A stretch of DNA of 64,000 bases from Streptomyces sp. ASQP_92 (GTDB lineage Bacteria > Actinomycetota > Actinomycetes > Streptomycetales > Streptomycetaceae), in the NCBI RefSeq assembly GCF_025399895.1, contig NZ_JAODUA010000015.1, positions 124,001-188,000 of the forward strand. Direction: 5' to 3'. Shown here one piece after another: positions 15,673 to 23,301 of the stretch. The number at the start of each line of letters is the position of its first letter. Position 1 is the stretch's first letter. The translations under genes and the position numbers were made by a program. The notes under the pieces are model-generated. The model saw only the letters and a list, made by a program, of their open reading frames with translations, did not search any database and was not told the DNA's origin.

Positions 15673-16314
15673 ATGACAACGCCACCCGCCGTCTGCCCGC
15701 CACCCCTGCCGTCGATGCCCCCGCTCCCCGCCGGTCCTCGGCGCACCCGACACATCAGGGTCGTGGGCGCCGCCGGCGTTCTGCTGCTGGTGCTGCTCGC
15801 AGGGGCGATGTGGTGGCTCACCCGCGACGGCGACAACTCCCCGCTCGCCGGGCGGCCGCGCGTGACGGACAGCGCGGCTGGCCTCTCGTACGCCATACCG
15901 GACGGATGGAAGCGTAACGACGGCAAGGACCTGATCCAGGCTTTCACCTCCTCGATCACCAAGGCGGGGCCCGATGGCCATGGCGGAGCAGCCGTGCTCG
16001 CCGGACGCGGTGGCGCGGTCGACGAGTCCACGCTCCAGCGGCGGACGGAGGCGGCCGCGCGGTCCAACGCGGAGTTCTTCTACCCGGACGGCACGTCGAC
16101 ACTGGAGGAGTCCCGGCCCACCAGCGTGAGCGGGCACCCCGCCTATACGGTGTCGCTGAGCGCGCGCGACGACGGCGGTCGAGCGGGCCGGATACGGCTC
16201 ACCATCGTCGCGCAGGGCGCCGAGCAGTCGGCCTTCCTCCTCGGCGTAACCGAGTCGCCCGAACCGGCCGTCACACGCGAGGTCGAGGCGATTATGGCCG
16301 GCGCCGCGATGTGA
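15673..16314 (+). CDS. Membrane-anchored extracytoplasmic protein, unknown
   Basis: 213 residues. A proline-rich cytoplasmic start (PPAVCPPPLPSMPPLPAG) leads into one transmembrane helix (about 33-53, VVGAAGVLLLVLLAGAMWWL), then an outer domain. That domain begins DSAAGLSYAIPDGWKR and holds SVSGHPAYTVSLSARDDGG and IRLTIVAQGAEQSAFLLGV. This layout resembles lipoprotein-like or PsbP-like folds found in many actinobacterial secreted proteins, but I cannot name the family. The ATG has only a weak ribosome site; an upstream TTG is possible. Confidence 0.65.
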   Translation: MTTPPAVCPPPLPSMPPLPAGPRRTRHIRVVGAAGVLLLVLLAGAMWWLTRDGDNSPLAGRPRVTDSAAGLSYAIPDGWKRNDGKDLIQAFTSSITKAGPDGHGGAAVLAGRGGAVDESTLQRRTEAAARSNAEFFYPDGTSTLEESRPTSVSGHPAYTVSLSARDDGGRAGRIRLTIVAQGAEQSAFLLGVTESPEPAVTREVEAIMAGAAM

Positions 16315-16352
16315 TCCTGAAGTGGTCGACGCCGCCGCCGACCTTCCCACGT

Positions 16353-16832
16353 TCAGCCCGACGTTCGCGCCCCTGGCCGCCCCTCGCCCGGCGACGGCGG
16401 CAGCACGGGCGGCGCACCCCACGGCGTTTCCAAGGCGCTGCGCAGCGCCTCGACCGCCGCTCGGCCGATCCGTTCGGCGAGTTCGTCCTCCAGCCGTTCC
16501 AGAACGACGCCGGCCTGGCGGTGGGCGCGCTCTCCCAGGGCGGTGCGGCGGATAAGCCGCTGCCGACCGGAGGAGGGGTCGGGTGTCTGCTCCAGAAGCC
16601 CGGCGGCCACCAGGCCGTGCACGGCCTGGTGCGCGGTCTGCCGGGTGACCCCTGTTCGCCTGGCCAGCTCCGACACCGTGGTGCCCTCCGTGTCGAGCAC
16701 CGAGAAGAGCTGTATCTGGGTGGGCGAAACGGGCGCCACCTCGGCCTCTTCGAGGCTCGCCAGCAGAGCGTCCTCGAACCAGCGGCGGGCCTCGGTGAGC
16801 AGCTGGGGGAGGCTGCGGCCAGTGACGTGCAT
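16353..16832 (-). CDS. MarR-family transcriptional regulator
   Basis: 159 residues. The winged helix occupies about 35-105: QIQLFSVLDTEGTTVSELARRTGVTRQTAHQAVHGLVAAGLLEQTPDPSSGRQRLIRRT, with the D-x-R-x-x-wing signature in altered form. Flanking helices would dimerise. It is divergent from the cupin dioxygenase gene; a perfect MarR-like palindrome lies between them (16909-16927). It probably represses the cupin and releases it with a phenolic or flavonoid ligand (inference from known QdoR-type systems). Confidence 0.9.
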   Translation of the reverse strand: MHVTGRSLPQLLTEARRWFEDALLASLEEAEVAPVSPTQIQLFSVLDTEGTTVSELARRTGVTRQTAHQAVHGLVAAGLLEQTPDPSSGRQRLIRRTALGERAHRQAGVVLERLEDELAERIGRAAVEALRSALETPWGAPPVLPPSPGEGRPGARTSG

Positions 16833-16908
16833 GCGTTCCTCGCTACGAGTGGCTGGGTCGCCCAGCGTAAGACCTGCGGGGCGTCGGCTTGCCCACCACC
16901 GAATGGTT

Positions 16909-16927
16909 ATGTCAGGCTACCTGACAT
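16909..16927. promoter_or_regulatory. MarR-type operator palindrome
   Basis: ATGTCAGG-CTA-CCTGACAT is a perfect 8-bp dyad with a 3-bp centre, 24 bp before the cupin start and 77 bp from the MarR start. Position and symmetry fit the MarR regulator next door. Confidence 0.65.
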
Positions 16928-16951
16928 TCCACGTTCGGAACTGGAGCGACC

Positions 16952-17509
16952 ATGACGATCGAGTACGCCACCGCCCACCGGCGGGTTTCACGCATTCCCG
17001 CCGAGCCGAGCACGCCCTACTTCATCGAAAAGGGCGACGGCGACCGCGCCCACCTGTTCGGCGACCTGATCACCATCTACGCGGGCGGGGAGCAGACCGA
17101 AAACGCCTTCAACTTCTTCACCGTCGAAGGCCCCAAGGGCAACCTCATCCCGGCCCATGTGCACGCCGACACGTATGAGGTCTTCTACGTCACCGCAGGC
17201 GCCGTCCGGCTCTTCGTCGAGGACCCCCGCGGCAACCAGCAGGAGAAGCTACTCACCCCCGGCGACTTCGGCTTCGTCCCCAAGAACTGCCCGCACGCCT
17301 ACCGCATGGAGCGCCACCACAGCCAGGTCGTCGGCGTCGCCGCGGGGCCGGGCGGCACCTTCGAGCGCTTCTTCGAAACCCTGGGCGCCCCCACCGACCA
17401 ACTCGGCCTCCCGCACGCGCCCTTCGTCCCCGCTCCCGAGAAGTTCAGCACCGTCCCCCAGCGGTACGACGTGCGCTTCCTGCCGGATCATCAGTGGAAG
17501 ACGGGATGA
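16952..17509 (+). CDS. Cupin protein, quercetin 2,3-dioxygenase-like
   Basis: 185 residues, one double-stranded beta-helix. Metal ligands are visible in PAHVHADTYEVFYVTAGAVRLFV (H-x-H-x5-E, about 70-76) and PKNCPHAYR (second-motif histidine, about 112). The C-terminal region FERFFETLGAPTDQLGLPHAPF is typical of bacterial quercetin dioxygenase-type cupins. These use Mn, Ni or Fe to cleave flavonols. It is controlled by the adjacent MarR gene. Whether flavonoid is the real substrate is not shown. Confidence 0.82.
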   Translation: MTIEYATAHRRVSRIPAEPSTPYFIEKGDGDRAHLFGDLITIYAGGEQTENAFNFFTVEGPKGNLIPAHVHADTYEVFYVTAGAVRLFVEDPRGNQQEKLLTPGDFGFVPKNCPHAYRMERHHSQVVGVAAGPGGTFERFFETLGAPTDQLGLPHAPFVPAPEKFSTVPQRYDVRFLPDHQWKTG

Positions 17510-17607
17510 CGACGAGTGTGCGGGGGCGGCGCCGCGGGGCGCGCGGGCCCTGTGGGCGGGGCCAGGGGGGGGAGCGGGAGTGCTGTGGGAGAGCCTGGGA
17601 AGCTGGG

Positions 17608-18480
17608 CTATGGCTGCGCCTCTCCTGATTTGGCTTGCGCGATCTGTGCCTGAGCGGCCGCCAAGGGCATGGTGCCCGAGCACACGGCACGATGGAGGGA
17701 GTCCTCCAGGCGGTCGTCGGTGTGGGCCCGAGCGAGCGGCACCGGGCGCAGGTTAGCCGGATCCAGAGGAGCGCCACCGAGTTCCAGGGGGACGATGTGG
17801 TCCTCCTCGTAATGGGCGAGCTTCTTGTCCGCCACGGAGGAGGCCGCGAGTTGCCGCTTCTTGATCTCCTCGGTCCGGCCGGCAGGCGGCCGCGCCCTCG
17901 CCGCCCAGCCGTGTACACAAATCGTGGAACGAACAGTGGACTGGCTCACGGCCGGATTGAGGGCGAGCGGGGTGGGCGATGGGGGAGGGCCGGTACTGTC
18001 GCCGTTGGCCACTTGGTGCAGCGAGCCGTGTGTGATCGTCCCGTTCTCCACCGTGTACGTACCCGCGTAATCGGCGGCACTTCCATCGGTCCTGATCGTG
18101 TGGAGGCGGACGTCGACCGTGCTCCCGCTCACTCCGTCGATGCTGACCGCGTCGAAGGCGGTCTCGGCGAAGCCGCCCACGAAGGACGCGTAGGTCTGGC
18201 CGAGGTGGTTGCCGCCCAGGTCCCACGCGCGACGGTAGTCGCGGGCGTTGAGGGCGGCATAGAAGTCCTCGACGACGGTGGCGGGGGCCGGCGCCGTGTT
18301 CCCGATGGCGGGCGTGGCTCGCGACGTCGGCGTCTTCGCGGCCGGCACACTCGCGCCGGCGGTCGGGAGCCCGATCGCGTGGGAGGACGTGACCGAAGAC
18401 GCACCCGTGGCCTGGGCGCTTCCAGCCAGTGCGAGGAGGACGGCCACACCTGTACCGGTCGCAGTTGTCCAGGTCTTCAT
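17608..18480 (-). CDS. Secreted protein: NTF2-like domain joined to an HNH nuclease-like domain
   Basis: 290 residues. Residues 1-25 are a signal peptide (TGVAVLLALAGSAQATGA). Residues about 68-155 form an NTF2/lumazine-binding-like domain (TVVEDFYAALNARDYRRAWDLGG, SIDGVSGSTVDVRL). After a proline linker (GPPPSPTP), residues 180-285 show STICVHGWAARARPP and EEDHIVPLELGGAPLDPANLRP, the D-H...N pattern of HNH (beta-beta-alpha-Me) nucleases, ending RLEDSLHRAVCSGTMPLAAAQAQIA. Such secreted HNH modules are common in environmental bacteria; the NTF2 fusion is less so. It probably cuts extracellular nucleic acid. It stands alone with no immunity gene beside it. Confidence 0.78.
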   Translation of the reverse strand: MKTWTTATGTGVAVLLALAGSAQATGASSVTSSHAIGLPTAGASVPAAKTPTSRATPAIGNTAPAPATVVEDFYAALNARDYRRAWDLGGNHLGQTYASFVGGFAETAFDAVSIDGVSGSTVDVRLHTIRTDGSAADYAGTYTVENGTITHGSLHQVANGDSTGPPPSPTPLALNPAVSQSTVRSTICVHGWAARARPPAGRTEEIKKRQLAASSVADKKLAHYEEDHIVPLELGGAPLDPANLRPVPLARAHTDDRLEDSLHRAVCSGTMPLAAAQAQIAQAKSGEAQP

Positions 18481-18589
18481 GGAGAGCCTCCGGCGGTGGC
18501 TCTGAGCTATCGGAGGATGACTCGTCGCTCATGCCGGTCGGGAGTGCTCGAACCGACAGCGCTCGCTCTCAGTATCCGCCTCCGGAGGC

Positions 18590-18756
18590 TCAGCCACCCC
18601 TCGGCGGCTGGTCGGTGCGTCGGGGCTGTGGCCGGGCGTCGGTCTGCGGAAAGGCCGGTTCCGCGGATGCCGTAGGCGCGAGAGCCCCGCCGAGCAGCGC
18701 CGTCGCGCAGAGGAGGGGGCGGCCACGCGGCGACCCACGGTGGAAATCAAGGACAT
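18590..18756 (-). pseudogene. Frameshifted remnant of a small secreted protein
   Basis: ATG 18756 has a good ribosome site (GAAGGA) and begins MSLISTVGRRVAAP. The hydrophobic core and cleavage site LLCATALLGGALAPTASA-E continue in the next frame. One base change near 18720 would join them into a normal signal peptide. The joined peptide stops after about 55 residues. The reading is inferred from the two-frame pattern. Confidence 0.35.
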
Positions 18757-18830
18757 GGTCGGATCCTTCACGAAGGGTGGTGGCCCGCGTCCGTCGCGGA
18801 GGCGGTACCCGTGTCACCACGGAAGCGAGT

Positions 18831-18850
18831 GTGTCCCGTGCGCGGGACAC
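18831..18850. repeat. Perfect dyad in a gene-poor stretch
   Basis: GTGTCCCG-TGCG-CGGGACAC, an 8-bp perfect inverted repeat with a 4-nt loop. The surrounding gap 18757-19127 shows no convincing gene; a second dyad of GTTTCCC/GGGAAAC lies about 60-110 bp further right. It may be an operator for the degraded gene at 18590-18756 or a stray hairpin. Confidence 0.4.
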
Positions 18851-19127
18851 CGCCGGCTGTCGTCGCCGGACTGAGAGGTGCCTTTCCGGCGCATGCGGGC
18901 GCGACGCCTGTTTCCCTGTCTCCCCTCGCACACGGGAAACGGGAAACCGGAGGCGGGTAGGCGAGGCTTGGTGGAGCGATCGGATCGGGGTGGGTGGCAA
19001 GGGGTGGGACGTGCGAGGGGGCGACCCCATGATCGGCGGGTTGTTCCCTCAACTGGGTTTGCTGGCGTGCGAGTTGTCGAGCGCGCGATCGACTGGTGCG
19101 TGAACGCCCTCCGCAACGCACGCGACG

Positions 19128-19520
19128 TCAGCGAGCGCCGACAGGTTCAAGGAACTCGAGCCGATTGCCCAGCCCATCGAACGCGTAGAAGCGATCGTGG
19201 CCTGGGAAGTTGTCATCCCAGGTGACGCTCACTCCTTTGTCCTCCAACCGCTTGGCGAGTGCCCGCAGCGAGGTCACGAGGATGCCCGGATGTGCCTTTC
19301 TGTTCGGGCGGAAGTCCTCTTCGATGCCCAAGTGGACCTCCAGGCCACCGCCTCGGAACCAGCACCCACCGCGAGCCGCCAGCGCCGGCGGCTTTTCAAG
19401 TTCGGTCATGCCGAGAACGTCTCCCCAGAACTCGCGGCAGATCTCCTCAGCGCCTGGAGGTATCGCGAGCTGCACGTGATGCAGGCCGCCAAGGACGTAT
19501 CCGAGCTTTCCCTGAGCCAC
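19128..19520 (-). CDS. VOC-superfamily (glyoxalase/bleomycin-resistance-like) protein
   Basis: 130 residues from GTG 19520, chosen because GGAGGAG lies five bases upstream; the longer in-frame ATG has none. Typical VOC elements are GGLHHVQLAIPPGAEE (first metal histidine), CREFWGDVLGMTELEKP, GCWFRGGGLEVHLGIEED, VTSLRALAKRLEDKGV and FDGLGNRLEFLEP (closing glutamate). The family binds metals or sequesters drugs. Substrate unknown. Monocistronic. Confidence 0.85.
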   Translation of the reverse strand: MAQGKLGYVLGGLHHVQLAIPPGAEEICREFWGDVLGMTELEKPPALAARGGCWFRGGGLEVHLGIEEDFRPNRKAHPGILVTSLRALAKRLEDKGVSVTWDDNFPGHDRFYAFDGLGNRLEFLEPVGAR

Positions 19521-19767
19521 ATCTGCTCCTCCGCCAAAGAATCTCGACGTCAAGATAATGAGGGTTGAGCGGTAGGTCCTGGCAAGGGTTCGGACCCGGC
19601 AGAGGAACGGGGAGTTGAGAAGGTGACGCTCAGAAAACACCTACTCGGTCCATGACTCCTTCGGTCATCTCTGGTGGCCATGACGCATGCGTCGGACCCT
19701 GCCGTCCGTGAGGGCCGGAGCTTCCCCGGCCGGTCGGGACAGGAATGAACGCCGGAAGCCGAGCTGG

Positions 19768-20490
19768 TCACTTCGTCAGGGGCAGGCATTCGGTGAGCAG
19801 ATCGACGATGTCGCGCCAGGCTCGCTGAGCGTGTCGTGGGTGGTAGCCGACGCCCGGGGGTGTGGTGTGGTTGACCGTCGGGTGGTGGAAGGCGTGCAGG
19901 GCCCCGCCGTAGATCACGCAACGCCAGTCGACGCCCGCGTCCCGCATCTCGGCGGCGAATGCTTCCCGTTGTGTGGGCGGCATGATCGGGTCCTCCGATC
20001 CGACCCCGGCCCACACGGGGCAACGGATGTGTGCCGCCTCGCCCGGTCGGCCCGTGGTCAGTGCGTTGACCGTACCGATCGCACGCAAGTCGACTCCGTC
20101 GCGCCCGAGTTCAAGCACGACCGCGCCCCCGGTGCCGTAACCGATCGCGGCGACCCGGTCGGGGTCGGCCCGCGGTTCGGCGCGCAGGACGTCCAGTGCC
20201 GCGTGGCCAATGCCGCGCATCCGGTCGGGGTCTGCGAGCAGCGGCATGCAACGGGCCAGCATCTCCTCGGGGTTGTCCAAATAGCGCCCGCCATGGAGAT
20301 CAAAGGCCAGCGCCACGTATCCCAGCTCGGCCAGGGCATCGGCTCGGCGGCGTTCGACGTCGCTGAGCCCCATCCCTTCAGGCCCGATCAGGACCGCGGG
20401 CCGACGCTCATCACCGGCAGGGAGCGCGAGGTGCCCGATCATCGTGAGGGTGTCGGCAGGGTATTCGACTGTACGTGTGGTGATCGTCAT
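19768..20490 (-). CDS. Dienelactone hydrolase-like protein lacking the nucleophile
   Basis: 240 residues. The fold is clear: PAVLIGPEGMGLSDVERRRADALAELGYVALAFDLHGG and the nucleophile elbow AIGYGTGG at 115-122. Family members have Cys (GYC-x-GG) at residue 119, but here it is Gly, so no acyl-enzyme can form there. The acid (GSEDPIMPP) and base (GALHAFHHP) are kept. It is the second gene of an operon; its ATG overlaps the NUDIX stop (ATGA). It may be a binding protein or use another mechanism. Sequence around the codon (GGC) gives no sign of an error. Confidence 0.82.
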   Translation of the reverse strand: MTITTRTVEYPADTLTMIGHLALPAGDERRPAVLIGPEGMGLSDVERRRADALAELGYVALAFDLHGGRYLDNPEEMLARCMPLLADPDRMRGIGHAALDVLRAEPRADPDRVAAIGYGTGGAVVLELGRDGVDLRAIGTVNALTTGRPGEAAHIRCPVWAGVGSEDPIMPPTQREAFAAEMRDAGVDWRCVIYGGALHAFHHPTVNHTTPPGVGYHPRHAQRAWRDIVDLLTECLPLTK

Positions 20491-21134
20491 GAGTCCGGAC
20501 CGTAGTGACCGTCCAGCCAGGTCGGGCCGGTGTTCACCGTCGGCAGAAGGTGTTCGGCCGCGGCCGGAGCGGGACTTGGCCCACCGCGCCGGAGGCGCCC
20601 GACAGAGTCATCGCGCTCTTGTACGGCCTTCGCGATCAGGTCGTGGATGAGGTATTCGCCGGGGACTCGGTTCTGCTTGAGGCGGGGAAGGTCAGTGCGG
20701 CCGAACCAGGCGTAGGCCGTGTGCTTGGACCATTCCAGGGCGGGGTGGTCCAGATCGCCGTCGACCTCGACGAGGTAATCGGCCTCGTGCCGCATTCCGC
20801 CCCCGTCGTCGCCGGTCCAGGTGGCGATCCCGAGGAGGCGCCGGATGCGGCGCAGGCGCCAGCCGGTCTCCTCTTCGATCTCTCGGGCGAGGGCGTCTGG
20901 CAGTGATTCGCCGGGCTCGACGTGGCCGCCGACGATGTCCCAGCAGTCGGGGAAGAGCCGCCGGTGGGGACTGCGTTTCTGAGCGAAGGCTATGCCATCC
21001 GCGTTGAGGATGACGGCGCCGACGGTCCAGAGCTCATCCTCGGCTGGCGAGGGAATCTCGACGCCGTCGTCCAGGGTCACGGGGTGCTGGTCATCTGGCA
21101 TGTGTCGACTGTAGGTGGGGCTGTGTGTGTCCAT
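20487..21134 (-). CDS. NUDIX hydrolase
   Basis: 215 residues from the longest ATG; an internal ATG at 21101 (MPDDQHPV) is equally possible since neither has a clear ribosome site. The Nudix box is complete: GGHVEPGESLPDALAREIEEETGW (G-x5-E-x7-RE-x-x-EE-x-G, about 78-101). It hydrolyses a nucleoside diphosphate linked to another moiety. It overlaps the downstream hydrolase-like gene by 4 nt, so the two are translationally coupled. The C-terminal 40 residues are low-complexity and probably disordered. Confidence 0.88.
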   Translation of the reverse strand: MDTHSPTYSRHMPDDQHPVTLDDGVEIPSPAEDELWTVGAVILNADGIAFAQKRSPHRRLFPDCWDIVGGHVEPGESLPDALAREIEEETGWRLRRIRRLLGIATWTGDDGGGMRHEADYLVEVDGDLDHPALEWSKHTAYAWFGRTDLPRLKQNRVPGEYLIHDLIAKAVQERDDSVGRLRRGGPSPAPAAAEHLLPTVNTGPTWLDGHYGPDS

Positions 21135-21277
21135 CCGGGGTTTGGAGCGTTGACTGCGGCATAGCGTGCCACGGCACGGGATGGGTGAGATGTGATGGCG
21201 GGCCTGCGGAGCCCTTGGGGTGGGTGGTGGGGGACTGAGCGAAGAGGCGAGCTCATCAGTACGACGAAGAGTTAACT

Positions 21278-21811
21278 TTGAGCCCCATGATCGTATGGCT
21301 CAACGGCACCCACGGTGCAGGCAAGACGACGACCAGTGCGCTTGTGCAGCAACTCCTGCCGGATTCAAGGGTGTTCGACGCCGAGAAGGTCGGCGAGACG
21401 CTCATGGACATCACGCCGGGGCTGCCGAGGACCACCAACTTTCAGCACTGGCCGCCATGGCGGCCGCTCGTCGTGGAAACCGCGCGCCACGTACTGGACT
21501 ACACCGGCGGCACCCTGGTGATCCCCATGACCGTTCTGGTCGAGCGGTACTGGCGCGAGATCAGCGCGGGGCTGGCTCAACATGACATTCCCGTACGGCA
21601 CTTCGTGCTCCACGTCGATCAGGAGACCCTGCTCCGGCGCATCGCGGGCGACACCGTCACCGGCCCCAACTCCCCGTTCCGTCTCCAATACGTCGAGCCT
21701 TACGCGGAGGCGGCCCGCACGTGGCTGCACCGCGAGGCCGAAGTCGTCGACACCACGCACCTCACGCCCGAACAGGTCGCCCAGCACATCGCGGAGGCCG
21801 TCAAGAGCTGA
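21278..21811 (+). CDS. tmrB-like: TmrB-like P-loop ATPase/kinase
   Basis: 177 residues from TTG 21278, which has GAAGAG six bases upstream; ATG 21287 is the alternative. The start IVWLNGTHGAGKTT holds a Walker A motif. VFDAEKVGETL, FQHWPPWRPLV, GGTLVIPMTV and RHFVLHVDQETLLRRI match, in order, the layout I recall for TmrB, the Bacillus tunicamycin-resistance protein. TmrB binds tunicamycin and ATP at the membrane. Similar proteins are common in actinobacteria as uncharacterised 'AAA family ATPases'. Resistance is inference; a role as a small kinase is equally possible. Monocistronic. Confidence 0.8.
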   Translation: MSPMIVWLNGTHGAGKTTTSALVQQLLPDSRVFDAEKVGETLMDITPGLPRTTNFQHWPPWRPLVVETARHVLDYTGGTLVIPMTVLVERYWREISAGLAQHDIPVRHFVLHVDQETLLRRIAGDTVTGPNSPFRLQYVEPYAEAARTWLHREAEVVDTTHLTPEQVAQHIAEAVKS

Positions 21812-21882
21812 CGCCGCCCACGCCGCTCTGTGGTCCCGGCCGCCCTGTGCCCAGGTGTTCCCAACGGCGGGTGTGCAACCTG

Positions 21883-22914
21883 CTACTGGATGCTCCAGCG
21901 GTGCGCGTGTTCGGGATCGGTCGGGCAGGCGAACAGGTTGAGCTCGCCCCAACGGCCTACCGCGACCTCGGTGGGAGTGGCGCACGGGCGAGTGGCCTGG
22001 TTCCGGTCCTCCAGGGGCGTCCAACTACCGCTGCCGCCGTCCCACTCCGAGCTGTCGATGGTCAGCAGCAAGTGCATCGGTGTCGTACAGGTCAGGCAGT
22101 CCATGGGGTACGGGTCGGTCAGGTGCCAGGAGGCGAATCCGCCCACGCGCCAGCCGGGCGGAATGGACAGGTCGTACTGATAGGCGGGCGTCTCCGCCGT
22201 GTTGTCGTCCGCCGACTCCTCGGCTTCCTCTTCGGCGGCGGTCTCCCAGGCGTCGATCCGCGCGCACAGATCCTCGGGCAGGAGCCCCGCGAACGGATAG
22301 GTGACCACCTGCTCCGGGTGCAGCACACATGGCTCGGGCACGAAGCAGTCGGCGCCGACCACCAGCGGCTGCGGCGGTTCGGCCAACGGTTCGGCGACTT
22401 CCCACGAGCGTCGCCACCGCAGGTGCAGGTTCAGGTCGTAGCGGCCCGGGCCATGCGCGTCGAAGGGGCACCAGAACAGTTGCAGCAGATCGCAGTCGTC
22501 CGGTCCCGCCGCCAGGTCGGGCACGTCCCGCCGGTAGAACTGCGCCAGGCCGATCATCGGCAACGGGTCCGTGTCGGATGTCCCGGGGATCCGGTGCACC
22601 CGGTGCAGGTCGTCCAGGAGTTCCCGTTCCTCTTGCGTCGGGCCCGACGACTGTTCGCGGGCCCATGCGGCGGCCAGAACCTGTCGATAGCGGTGGATGT
22701 CGGCGGGACGCCGTCCGCGCCCACGGCCGTGCGCCTCGTCGCACATCGGCCACGGCTCGTCCGCCGGCCACAGCATGGGGCCGCCCACGGAGCTCGCCGA
22801 GGGCTCGGGTCGGCCCGGACGCGGATGGAGCCGCGTCGTCGTGCCCCTGAAGGCGGCCAGTTCCGGAAAGAGCGCCTCGACGTCGAGCGGGCGCAAGGGC
22901 GTGGTCCTCGTCAT
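21883..22914 (-). CDS. DUF1963/YwqG-like hypothetical protein
   Basis: 343 residues, cytosolic, rich in Trp, Cys and Pro. Motifs: GGPMLWPADEPWPMCDE (about 44-60), MIGLAQFYRRDVPDL, CDLLQLFWCPFDAHG (about 140-155), and GRWGELNLFACPTDPEHAHRWSIQ at the C-terminus. The pattern 'GGxP-WP...PWP-C...L-QLFWCPF' is reminiscent of DUF1963-type proteins, which are often used as immunity or housekeeping proteins of unknown role. ATG 22914 is preceded, seven bases upstream, by TAGGGT, suggesting a leaderless mRNA. Family assignment is uncertain. Confidence 0.6.
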   Translation of the reverse strand: MTRTTPLRPLDVEALFPELAAFRGTTTRLHPRPGRPEPSASSVGGPMLWPADEPWPMCDEAHGRGRGRRPADIHRYRQVLAAAWAREQSSGPTQEERELLDDLHRVHRIPGTSDTDPLPMIGLAQFYRRDVPDLAAGPDDCDLLQLFWCPFDAHGPGRYDLNLHLRWRRSWEVAEPLAEPPQPLVVGADCFVPEPCVLHPEQVVTYPFAGLLPEDLCARIDAWETAAEEEAEESADDNTAETPAYQYDLSIPPGWRVGGFASWHLTDPYPMDCLTCTTPMHLLLTIDSSEWDGGSGSWTPLEDRNQATRPCATPTEVAVGRWGELNLFACPTDPEHAHRWSIQ

Positions 22915-23065
22915 GGTCGCGACCCTAGACACCTCGACGGCAGGGGTTGGCGGGGGCCCTGGCCGCCTCCGCCCACACCGGCACTGTCATCGGTGGGCAT
23001 GTGACCGCTCCCACCAGCCCCGCAGGCCGCCGTTCGGCGGCCGCGGCGACGGAGTGGAGCAGCAA

Positions 23066-23152
23066 CCCAGTGAGGCAGTCACCCAGTCATCCAGTAACCC
23101 AGTGACGCAGATCACTCAATCCGCCCGTCACAGACCCCAGTTGGGCCGCATC
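23066..23152 (+). promoter_or_regulatory. CAGT-rich repeats and candidate ECF41 promoter
   Basis: Between 23066 and 23112 the motif CCAGT/CAGT recurs at 7-10-bp steps (six copies). Just behind it, GTCACA (23127-23132), 16 bp and CATC (23149-23152) resemble the ECF41 consensus TGTCACA-N16-CGTC. It lies upstream of the oxidoreductase-ECF41 operon and would give a 140-nt leader. Seen: the motif; inferred: its use by the downstream sigma factor. Confidence 0.4.
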
Positions 23153-23301
23153 CCATGTCCGAGCCGATTTACGCAGCCGATTCAAGCAGCCAACCGTACA
23201 AGCGGCCGTCAGGGCAATCGATACCAGCGGCTGGTCCCGGCGGCCGGCCCCGGCTGCCGGCTGCTGCTTCGGTCGCTGATTCCGAACAGAGGGGGCACGT
23301 C

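Noticed and set aside
17608..18480. Polymorphic toxin reading for the HNH protein
   Set aside because: It has a normal signal peptide and no immunity gene or delivery domain beside it; the Imm5-like gene is 40 kb away.
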